This document shows positions 18,536 through 23,390 of a DNA stretch of 50,523 bases, piece after piece (position 1 is the first letter of the stretch; each line of letters begins with the position of its first letter). The stretch is taken from positions 1 through 50,523 of the forward strand of contig JAKSIJ010000019.1 of the NCBI GenBank assembly GCA_024398875.1, given 5' to 3'. The translations under genes and the position numbers were made by a program. Source of the DNA: Fibrobacter sp. (GTDB lineage: Bacteria > Fibrobacterota > Fibrobacteria > Fibrobacterales > Fibrobacteraceae). The notes below the pieces were generated by a model. It had not been told where the DNA came from. It made no database searches and worked only from the letters and a program-made list of their open reading frames with translations.

Positions 18536-18599
18536 TCATTGATGAGATTCAGGTATTTACTATAGGCATTGCTGAAGTAGCTGTTGACAGTCCATTGAT

Positions 18600-19910
18600 T
18601 TAATTTAATTTTTTCGCAAGTTTTAGAAGTATTTTTCTAATAAATCCTTTTAAACCACGGGAGGAGATTTCCTCTGTAGATAAATCAATGTCCTCAGAAA
18701 AACTATTTCTTATTCGGTTGCTAATGGCGAAATTGAGCAGTGATTCAACGCTGTGATCAATGTTAGACAAGGTGAAATATTTATTGAAATTATCAAATCC
18801 GTATTTTTCCACAAGTTTTCCTATGACTTCATCTGCATAGGAAGAGGATATAATTAGGATGTTGCTGAAATCAAGAATTATTCTTTTACTTTGTATTTCT
18901 TTCCTCAAATTTTCAATTTTGATTCGAACTTTTCTTCCTTCTTGTCTAGTTGCAAAGCCGTGAGATTCTGTATTTAAGGGAAAAACATAGTCGCCGTCAT
19001 CTGTTTCGTATTTTTCGGTTCTCATTCTGGACAAGGGCGGCTCGTAACCATCAAGTGCTTTGGCGATGTCTATATTTTCGTCTAAAGGAAGTTGAAAGTC
19101 CACTGTTGTTATACTATGATTACCACCTGTTTTTAAAGGTCGAATTGAATTGCTTGGGGACAACATGATTCCCTGTTCAATTGTAATCATGCCTTTGTCA
19201 GAACAAATTCTAAGATGACCGTTTGTTGTTGACATGACAAGTTTGTGAAGCCCATACAAACCATTACCGCGGCCTTTATCGTCAGATGAGGTAATACCTT
19301 TTCTCATGGCTAGGGTAATTGCGTCAGCATCAGTATTTGGGTGGTAAAGATGAGATCGAGCAAAAGAAGCCTTGAATCCTATTCCTGTGTCCGCAACAGA
19401 AATGACAATTCTTTTATTGGTTTTGTGAAATTGAGCCATAACCAATCCTGAATCAACACCAGAGTGCTCAGGGACATTGTCCATAACTTCATTTATGGAC
19501 CATTCGATTGTTCCAAGAACTCCTGGCGAGCATTCCTCTAGGCCGGAGATACAATCCATAAGTCTATTGACAAAAATATGTATGTTGTCAACATTAAATC
19601 GCCAGATTTTTGATAACGGGGAATCTGCTTGATAGATTGTTTCTAGTTCGCGAACGGAAAATATAGATGAGACGTTAGGGTCTCTAGGAGGGATAATGGT
19701 GAATAATTTTCCCTCCTTTTTAAGAGCTTCTATGTATGCAAAAATGGGAACAATCGCGTTAGGGTAAACTCTTTGAACATCGCTAAAGTCAATAGTAAAG
19801 TTTTCTCGGTTTTTCCGATGCAAATAGCTAGCGATGAACCCATTGACGGCGTCAGGTTTTGACAAGTCTTGAATTGTGATGATGTCAGTAATTTTTTCAC
19901 CGATAGACAT
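18600..19910 (-). CDS. STAS-like / GHKL ATPase / STAS-like (DUF4325) protein
   Basis: The 436-aa protein has a GHKL (histidine-kinase-type) ATP-binding domain in its centre. An N-box lies around N140-E141...N145 (SINEVMDNVPEHSG), a G1-like DTGIGF at 174-179 and GRGNGLYGL at 213-221. There is no dimerisation/phospho-histidine domain, so it is not a classical sensor kinase. A STAS-like segment precedes it (FTIDFSDVQRVYPNAIV, about 38-54). Another follows (RIILDFSNILIISSSYADEVIG, in two blocks), which matches the STAS-like DUF4325 family. Anti-sigma/anti-anti-sigma modules combine these folds as separate proteins, so a partner-switching regulator fused in one chain is plausible. A strong AAAGGAGG site precedes the ATG. 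The micro-peptide array lies directly upstream on the same strand, separated by a terminator. Confidence 0.65.
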   Translation of the reverse strand: MSIGEKITDIITIQDLSKPDAVNGFIASYLHRKNRENFTIDFSDVQRVYPNAIVPIFAYIEALKKEGKLFTIIPPRDPNVSSIFSVRELETIYQADSPLSKIWRFNVDNIHIFVNRLMDCISGLEECSPGVLGTIEWSINEVMDNVPEHSGVDSGLVMAQFHKTNKRIVISVADTGIGFKASFARSHLYHPNTDADAITLAMRKGITSSDDKGRGNGLYGLHKLVMSTTNGHLRICSDKGMITIEQGIMLSPSNSIRPLKTGGNHSITTVDFQLPLDENIDIAKALDGYEPPLSRMRTEKYETDDGDYVFPLNTESHGFATRQEGRKVRIKIENLRKEIQSKRIILDFSNILIISSSYADEVIGKLVEKYGFDNFNKYFTLSNIDHSVESLLNFAISNRIRNSFSEDIDLSTEEISSRGLKGFIRKILLKLAKKLN

Positions 19911-19933
19911 TTTTGCCTCCTTTTGTTAACATT

Positions 19934-19962
19934 AATATAATTTTTTTTTATAAAAGTGCAAA
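19934..19962 (-). promoter_or_regulatory. Promoter of the STAS-GHKL gene
   Basis: Read on the minus strand, TTTGCA (19957-19962) and TATATT (19934-19939) are 17 nt apart. The leader is about 15 nt and contains AAAGGAGG. The upstream terminator overlaps the -35 box. Confidence 0.55.
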
Positions 19963-19989
19963 AAACTTGCCCCTGTTTCCAAGGACAAG
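19960..19989 (-). terminator. Intrinsic terminator of the micro-peptide array
   Basis: On the minus strand an 8-bp stem (19982-19989 with 19966-19973, including two G-U pairs) and an 8-nt loop are followed by six T residues. This closes transcription coming from the peptide frames and insulates the STAS-GHKL gene. Confidence 0.7.
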
Positions 19990-20027
19990 CTTTAATAGTC
20001 GTATTCCATATGGAACTCTGGTTTAAC

Positions 20028-20198
20028 GTTTTCCCCACTTTAGCGTCGGGGATTTGGCGCATTACTTGTTGTTGAATAGTTTTATGATTTCTGCAACGAT
20101 TATGATAGCAGGAACTACTGGAACCATGATGTTATTCTCCTTAAAGAAGTGTTGATAGGCTCCACTTAACCAGCCGGAGCCGATGGCTGTATTGGTTT
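20028..20198. repeat. 171-nt direct repeat, copy A
   Basis: This segment matches 20311-20481 over 171 nt with three substitutions by my comparison. It contains a complete 21-aa minus-strand reading frame, its Shine-Dalgarno site, a GGCTCC/GGAGCC leader hairpin and a CCCC/GGGG hairpin just after the stop. Confidence 0.95.
20062..20127 (-). CDS. Hydrophobic micro-peptide, 21 aa, copy A
   Basis: The frame opens with MVPVVPAIII and ends EIIKLFNNK; the total is 21 residues. AAGGAG lies 9 nt upstream of the ATG. The peptide is almost entirely Val/Ile/Ala with one Glu and two Lys (net about +1). It could insert in a membrane as a helix. Its protein sequence is identical to copy B although the DNA differs by one synonymous change in the Leu codon, which suggests selection on the peptide. 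Size and composition recall phenol-soluble-modulin-type or leaderless bacteriocin peptides and type I toxins. No family is recognised. Confidence 0.6.
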   Translation of the reverse strand: MVPVVPAIIIVAEIIKLFNNK

Positions 20199-20209
20199 AT
20201 CATTAACGT

Positions 20210-20287
20210 CTAATCGAACAGTTTAGAAATGAATTCTACAATAGTGTCGATTGCGTCAATAATGGCTTTGTCGTCAATATTTTGCAT
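20210..20287 (-). CDS. Amphipathic acidic micro-peptide, 25 aa
   Basis: This frame lies in the unique 112 nt between the two repeat copies. It starts MQNIDDKAIIDAI and ends VEFISKLFD. AAGGG lies 5 nt before the ATG. Hydrophobic residues fall at i, i+3/i+4 positions (I9, I13, I16/V17, I20, L23/F24) with Asp/Glu on the other face, giving an amphipathic helix of net charge about -4. Its tail (VEFISKLF) resembles the tail of the repeated peptide (AEIIKLF), so the two may be diverged paralogues. No known family. Confidence 0.55.
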   Translation of the reverse strand: MQNIDDKAIIDAIDTIVEFISKLFD

Positions 20288-20345
20288 ATTTACCCTTTTT
20301 TGAGGTTGTTGTTTTCCCCACTTTAGCGTCGGGGATTTGGCGCAT
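20274..20345 (-). CDS. Possible coupled basic 23-aa frame overlapping two peptides
   Basis: The TAA of the copy B peptide overlaps an ATG (TAATG) that opens MRQIPDAKVGKTTTSKKG and ends KYAKY. It is Lys-rich and could be translated by termination-reinitiation. It overlaps the start of the 25-aa frame. The same ATG follows copy A but reads into unrelated sequence there, which argues that it may be chance. Confidence 0.2.
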   Translation of the reverse strand: MRQIPDAKVGKTTTSKKGKYAKY

Positions 20346-20481
20346 TACTTGTTGTTGAACAGTTTTATGATTTCTGCAACGATTATGATAGCAGGAACTA
20401 CTGGAACCATGATGTTATTCTCCTTAAAGAAGTGTTGATAAGCTCCACTTAATCAGCCGGAGCCGATGGCTGTATTGGTTT
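20311..20481. repeat. 171-nt direct repeat, copy B
   Basis: Second copy of the 171-nt unit, 112 nt to the right of copy A, in the same orientation. Differences from copy A fall in one synonymous codon position and in the leader, where one change weakens the terminal pair of the GGCTCC/GGAGC(C/T) stem to a G-U. Confidence 0.95.
20345..20410 (-). CDS. Hydrophobic micro-peptide, 21 aa, copy B
   Basis: Same 21-residue product as copy A (MVPVVPAIII at the start, EIIKLFNNK at the end), with AAGGAG 9 nt before the ATG. It lies upstream of the 25-aa acidic frame in transcription order, so the order is hydrophobic, acidic, hydrophobic. The structured leader in front of it may control translation. Confidence 0.6.
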   Translation of the reverse strand: MVPVVPAIIIVAEIIKLFNNK

Positions 20482-20492
20482 TGATGATGTGG

Positions 20493-20537
20493 CTATAGAG
20501 TATCGGCAAAAACATCATCTGGATTGATGATTATCAT
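20493..20537 (-). CDS. Micro-peptide, 14 aa
   Basis: The frame encodes MIIINPDDVFADTL. A strong AAGGA lies 7 nt upstream of the ATG, in a run AAAAAGGA. It lies between the P1 hairpins and repeat copy B. The peptide is acidic with a hydrophobic start. It could act as a leader peptide for what follows, or be an independent product. Only the Shine-Dalgarno placement and position in the array support it. Confidence 0.4.
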   Translation of the reverse strand: MIIINPDDVFADTL

Positions 20538-20574
20538 ACAATCGTCCTTTTTGAAAAGTGCGATAGTCAGTGAT

Positions 20575-20617
20575 GTTTTCTGAATACAGAAAACGGACGT
20601 CATACTCCGACGCCCGT
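20575..20617 (-). terminator. Tandem hairpins after the first micro-peptide
   Basis: On the minus strand a 9-bp stem with one G-U pair (20609-20617 with 20593-20601) is followed by TTT. It partly overlaps a perfect 8-bp stem (20587-20594 with 20575-20582). The two hairpins share two bases, so they are mutually exclusive at their border, as in an attenuator. The T-run is short, so termination may be partial. Confidence 0.45.
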
Positions 20618-20642
20618 TCAATTAAGTTAGAGTTGACAACTC

Positions 20643-20699
20643 TTAACCTTTGGGGGCGCAGAAGTACAGCAGAAGATTTCTATAGTAGTAAGAATCCAT
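20643..20699 (-). CDS. Micro-peptide, 18 aa, first in the array
   Basis: The frame encodes MDSYYYRNLLLYFCAPKG. GAGGT lies 7 nt before the ATG and a near-consensus promoter about 50 nt upstream, so translation is credible. The Tyr/Leu-rich centre and a single Cys near the end are distinctive. The stop codon lies in an inverted repeat (AGAGTT/AACTCT). A longer reading of the same frame, up to base 20858, would start upstream of this promoter and lacks a ribosome site, so the short form is preferred. Confidence 0.5.
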   Translation of the reverse strand: MDSYYYRNLLLYFCAPKG

Positions 20700-20756
20700 G
20701 TTGATTACCTCTGTGATGTTGTGCCAGCCTGGACCATTCCTGCTGAACTGTGAACA

Positions 20757-20785
20757 AATATAATCAATTGAATGATAAAATGCAA
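20757..20785 (-). promoter_or_regulatory. Promoter of the micro-peptide array
   Basis: On the minus strand TTGCAT (20780-20785) and TATATT (20757-20762) are 17 nt apart. The predicted start near 20750 gives a 50-nt leader to the 18-aa frame. A T-rich stretch (20786-20796 on the plus strand) lies just upstream and could act as an UP-type element. Confidence 0.65.
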
Positions 20786-20871
20786 GTTTTTTTTTAATAT
20801 TTAGTTTGGGACTGAGATTATCTAGCTTAAAATCTAAATCATATGATTCCTTTTGCATAGAGGATTTTTGT

Positions 20872-20913
20872 ATGACTCAACGTATTTTGATTGAGCTGAT
20901 TCCAAGGTGTTAA
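20872..20913 (+). CDS. Possible 13-aa plus-strand micro-peptide, divergent from the array
   Basis: The frame encodes MTQRILIELIPRC, with GAGGA 7 nt upstream of the ATG. A weak TATGAT box lies at 20842-20847. An inverted repeat (CGCTGG/CCAGCG) follows the stop. Like the 18-aa frame it has a single Cys near its end. Support is limited to the ribosome-binding site and position. Confidence 0.25.
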   Translation: MTQRILIELIPRC

Positions 20914-20981
20914 TTCTCGCGCTGGCTTAGTCTTTATATTGGCCCAGCGCTGTCCCTAATTCGCAAATTGCGTGAAACCCC

Positions 20982-21010
20982 TTGATTTATCCTATTTCGC
21001 ATTATATATT
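20982..21010 (+). promoter_or_regulatory. Promoter for putative structured RNA 1
   Basis: TTGATT (20982-20987), a 17-nt spacer and TATATT (21005-21010). The predicted transcript start is near 21017. No reading frame of note follows for about 270 nt. Confidence 0.6.
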
Positions 21011-21016
21011 TAATCC

Positions 21017-21180
21017 CGTATTACGACAATCCTTGCGACAGTCGACATAGACTTGCAAAAGTCCGTACGTGCATTCGCGGCAGGGCTCATTAACCTTCTG
21101 GTTGATACTGTTGGATAGCTGGCAGGAGGCGCAGCCTGCTCATTACGTAAGCCGGAGAATACCTCCGCCAACAGCAAAAG
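21017..21180 (+). ncRNA. Putative structured RNA 1
   Basis: The segment is free of convincing reading frames and holds several hairpins. These are a GACTT stem with a GCAA tetraloop (21050-21063), TTAACC/GGTTGA (21090-21105), an AGGC/GCCT stem near 21130, and CGGAG/CTCCG with loop AATAC (21153-21167). It is more GC-rich than its surroundings. The last motif, 21154-21169, recurs with one change at 22067-22082. The 3' part (GTAAGCCGGAGAA...CCTCC) loosely resembles what I recall of HEARO/omega RNAs that partner IscB nucleases, but no iscB is present. The 3' end is a guess. Confidence 0.4.
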
Positions 21181-21209
21181 CTAGAACATCTCAAAAACAC
21201 GAAAAAAAA

Positions 21210-21278
21210 CAATACATAGCACAATTCTATTTGTGTATTGTAATATGTATTGACAAAAGTCAATACATTTGCTATAAT
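21210..21278 (+). promoter_or_regulatory. Consensus promoter with palindromic operator for the toxin-antitoxin pair
   Basis: TTGACA (21250-21255) and TATAAT (21273-21278) are 17 nt apart, a perfect consensus. A perfect inverted repeat GTATTGAC-AAAA-GTCAATAC (21247-21266) covers the -35 box. Two further half-sites (CAATAC at 21210, GTATTG at 21235) form a second, wider pair. This is the expected layout for autorepression by a ribbon-helix-helix antitoxin. Confidence 0.8.
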
Positions 21279-21292
21279 AATGAGGGTAATAG

Positions 21293-21535
21293 ATGAATAT
21301 TACAAAACACGCTTTTGAAAGAATGCGTGAAAGGGGCTTTACCGTAGAAATGCTCGGAAGGGTCCTGCACAGAAAAGAGATTAGAAGAGGACCATCAAAA
21401 AGAGATGGATTGTCAAGGATTGTTGCGGAAGTAGATGGCGTGTACTGGACATTAATTGTCACGGACGATTTATCAACCCTGGTTACCGTAAGGAGAGCTC
21501 ATGAAGACGAGGTGCAAGATGCGAAAGAAGACTAG
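21293..21535 (+). CDS. DUF4258 protein, probable toxin of a type II toxin-antitoxin pair
   Basis: The 80-aa protein starts NITKHAFERMRERGF and continues with a V-LHRKEIRRG turn and a beta-rich half (YWTLIVTDD, LVTVRRA). This is the DUF4258 pattern, a small fold related to BrnT/RelE-type toxins. The likely role is as a growth-inhibiting nuclease, inferred from family and context. A GAGGG lies 6 nt before the ATG. The next gene overlaps its 3' end by 35 nt in another frame, as in many toxin-antitoxin operons. The operator upstream supports autoregulation. Confidence 0.7.
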   Translation: MNITKHAFERMRERGFTVEMLGRVLHRKEIRRGPSKRDGLSRIVAEVDGVYWTLIVTDDLSTLVTVRRAHEDEVQDAKED

Positions 21536-21842
21536 ACTACCCAAGGGCTTTAAACTGGTTGATGATTTCCTTTCTAGGGAGGAAATCGAGGAACTCGAAA
21601 ATGACACCTCCGTGAGAGAGCCGATGACTGTAATCGCTGGTGGCAATGAATCGGAGACTCTTGAAGAATCGTTGGCCCGTATCAGGAAGGCCGTTGCCGA
21701 ATCTAAAGAAGAGAAGAAGATGTATTCGATTCGTCTCAAGGTCAAAACGGTAGATGCTATCAGGAAAAAAGCATCCGCAGCAGGTATTCCCTACCAGACT
21801 TATGTGAATGTTTTGCTGGATAATGCTGCGTTTGCAACTTGA
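21501..21842 (+). CDS. Ribbon-helix-helix antitoxin partner
   Basis: The 113-aa protein has an acidic N-terminal half. Its C-terminal region (MYSIRLKVKTVDAIRKKA, then GIPYQTYVNVLL) matches the ribbon-helix-helix DNA-binding fold of BrnA/CopG-type antitoxins. It should neutralise the DUF4258 protein and bind the palindrome upstream. AAGGAG lies 5 nt before the ATG at 21501. An in-frame ATG at 21519 is also preceded by a GAGGTG and is an alternative. The order toxin-first matches brnT-brnA-type operons. Confidence 0.75.
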   Translation: MKTRCKMRKKTRLPKGFKLVDDFLSREEIEELENDTSVREPMTVIAGGNESETLEESLARIRKAVAESKEEKKMYSIRLKVKTVDAIRKKASAAGIPYQTYVNVLLDNAAFAT

Positions 21843-21864
21843 ATCAGTAAATTCTTGGAAAGTC

Positions 21865-21893
21865 TTGCATTTCTCCTTTCAAAAATCTATACT
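21865..21893 (+). promoter_or_regulatory. Promoter for putative structured RNA 2
   Basis: TTGCAT (21865-21870), a 17-nt spacer and TATACT (21888-21893). The predicted start lies near 21900, about 320 nt upstream of the next gene. Confidence 0.6.
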
Positions 21894-21899
21894 TCCTTT

Positions 21900-22165
21900 G
21901 TTGCTAATTCAACCCGCCTAACAGTGGTGAGGAACTCGAATCGTCAAGGTTCAGATTCCATAGGTCCCGGGGCGGAAACGACATCGCTTGCCGTTAGCGG
22001 ATAAGAAATAGAGGCGCTTCAGGCGTCCAGCAGGGTGAGGGTCAGTGAGTAACGCGGCTGACCAGAGGAGAATGCCTCCGCCTGCGAGATGGCAAGCACA
22101 GCGGCCGCACGTGTTGTGCCTGGCCGATTATCAATCAAAAAACAACTAAGGCGCACTGCGCCGTT
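21900..22165 (+). ncRNA. Putative structured RNA 2
   Basis: A GC-rich, hairpin-dense stretch between the antitoxin and the YhcG-like gene. Stems include CCGCC/GGCGG (21914-21918 with 21971-21975), which encloses GAATC/GATTC (21938-21942 with 21954-21958). Others are GGCGC/GCGTC (22013-22027), GGTCAG/CTGACC (22040-22063), GCACA/TGTGC (22096-22119) and GGCGC/GCGCC (22150-22162). The 16-mer at 22067-22082 differs at one base from 21154-21169 of RNA 1. No credible start site or frame lies inside. It could be an independent structured RNA or a long leader of the YhcG-like gene. Confidence 0.45.
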
Positions 22166-22221
22166 GAAGAACGTTTGGAAAATCGTGTCTTTGTTCACGT
22201 TTTTTCCGTATGGAGATTTTT

Positions 22222-23265
22222 ATGGTAAAAAAGGTTGTTGGCGTGGGCAGCGCTATTTGTTCTTTTGCCGATGTCGTAACTAAAAAAGATTACAAGGACC
22301 TTGTTTCGTGCATTGGCGAACTGCTTGCAGAAAATCGTAGAAGGGCGTTGCAGACTGTAAACGATGCCCTGGTACGGACGTATTGGAACATTGGTCGGCA
22401 TATTGTAGAATTCGAACAGAAAGGAAATGTCCGAGCTTCTTATGGCGATAAACTCCTTGTTCGATTGTCCAAGGATTTAACGATTGCCTATGGCAAGGGT
22501 TTTAGCAGAAGCAATTTGACATACATGAGGAAACTTTATGCTGTTTTTCCAAAATGTGAGACGCTGTCTAACAAATTGACTTGGAGTCATTATTTTGAAA
22601 TCCTGAAGTCCGATTCTGAACTTGAAATCGGCTTTTACGCCAAACAGTGCGAACTGGAAAACTGGAGTGTACGGGAACTGAAGCGACAGATGAAAAGCAT
22701 GCTGTTTCATCGTATCGCGTTGAGCAAGGACAAAAAGCAGATTTTGGACTTGAGCAAGAACGGTATTCAGCTTCAAAAACCAGAAGATCTTGTCAAGGAA
22801 CCTTATATCTTTGATTTTCTTGGAATTAAGGACCAGTCAACGTGCTTGGAAGGTGAACTTGAAGATAGGATTGTCACGAATATTCAGAACTTCCTGTTGG
22901 AACTTGGCCGTGGATTCGCTTTTATCGGTCGTCAGTATGTGATGCAGATTGGCGCACGCCAGTTCAAGGTGGACCTAGTCTTTTACAACTACATTCTAAA
23001 GTGCTTTGTCTTGATTGATTTGAAGAGTGGCGAGATTGAGCATTATGATGTAGGACAGATGAATATGTACCTGAATTTCTTCAAGGTGGAAAAGTCTGCT
23101 GATGGCGACAATCCGCCTATTGGCATTGTTCTTGGGGCTCATAAGGATCAACTTTTGATGGAATATGCGACTCAGGGAATTGAAAACAACCTGTTTGTAA
23201 GTCGCTATCAGCTCTACCTGCCAAATAGAGATGAATTGCAGCGAGAACTGGAGAGTCTTCTTTAA
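22222..23265 (+). CDS. yhcG: DUF1016 / YhcG-family PD-(D/E)xK nuclease
   Basis: The protein has the two YhcG parts. The first is an N-terminal helical DNA-binding-like domain (RRRALQTVNDALVRTYWNIG, FSRSNLTYMRKLY, LTWSHYFEIL). The second is a C-terminal PD-(D/E)xK nuclease (GARQFKVDLVFYN, then FVLIDLKSGE, and GQMNMYLNFF). The D...D-L-K arrangement with the conserved QMNMYLNF helix is characteristic. Relatives are often found beside restriction systems and in mobile islands, and their function is unsettled. I choose ATG 22222 because GGAG lies 6 nt upstream; an in-frame ATG at 22210 lacks one. It marks the right end of the island. Confidence 0.88.
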   Translation: MVKKVVGVGSAICSFADVVTKKDYKDLVSCIGELLAENRRRALQTVNDALVRTYWNIGRHIVEFEQKGNVRASYGDKLLVRLSKDLTIAYGKGFSRSNLTYMRKLYAVFPKCETLSNKLTWSHYFEILKSDSELEIGFYAKQCELENWSVRELKRQMKSMLFHRIALSKDKKQILDLSKNGIQLQKPEDLVKEPYIFDFLGIKDQSTCLEGELEDRIVTNIQNFLLELGRGFAFIGRQYVMQIGARQFKVDLVFYNYILKCFVLIDLKSGEIEHYDVGQMNMYLNFFKVEKSADGDNPPIGIVLGAHKDQLLMEYATQGIENNLFVSRYQLYLPNRDELQRELESLL

Positions 23266-23300
23266 GATGCCCGTCGCCCTGTTTCCAAGAAGATGGCGAA

Positions 23301-23329
23301 GTGGTTGTCTCAAAATTTGCGACAACCAC
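23301..23329. terminator. Strong hairpin between yhcG and the convergent radical SAM gene
   Basis: A perfect 9-bp stem GTGGTTGTC/GACAACCAC with an 11-nt loop lies between two convergent genes. No T-run follows in either direction, so a terminator role is inferred from position only. Confidence 0.45.
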
Positions 23330-23390
23330 TCAACATGGGGCAATTTCTGGAAAAACTCAGGTTCACGAGATTGATTAGTTTTTAAAACGG

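Noticed and set aside
19730-20062. 110-aa minus-strand frame starting at the stop of peptide copy A
   Set aside because: It overlaps the STAS-GHKL gene and runs through the terminator and promoter. Only its first 12 codons are shared with copy B.
20028-20481. CRISPR array
   Set aside because: Only two copies of a 171-nt unit containing coding frames, with one unique segment; nothing like short repeats with regular spacers.
20028-20481. Insertion sequence remnants
   Set aside because: The copies are direct, without terminal inverted repeats, target duplications or transposase fragments.
20643-20858. 71-aa minus-strand frame containing the 18-aa peptide
   Set aside because: The long form begins upstream of the promoter inside it and lacks a ribosome site; the internal ATG has one.
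21930-21960. tRNA-like GGTTCAGATTCC in putative RNA 2
   Set aside because: No acceptor, D or anticodon arms can be built around it.
22089-22283. 64-aa plus-strand frame in the structured region before yhcG
   Set aside because: No ribosome site, and it overlaps the yhcG start and predicted RNA stems; composition is not protein-like.
23301-23329. Attachment site or island boundary repeat at the perfect hairpin
   Set aside because: No second copy is present at the other end of the island within the window, and no integrase or tRNA is near.
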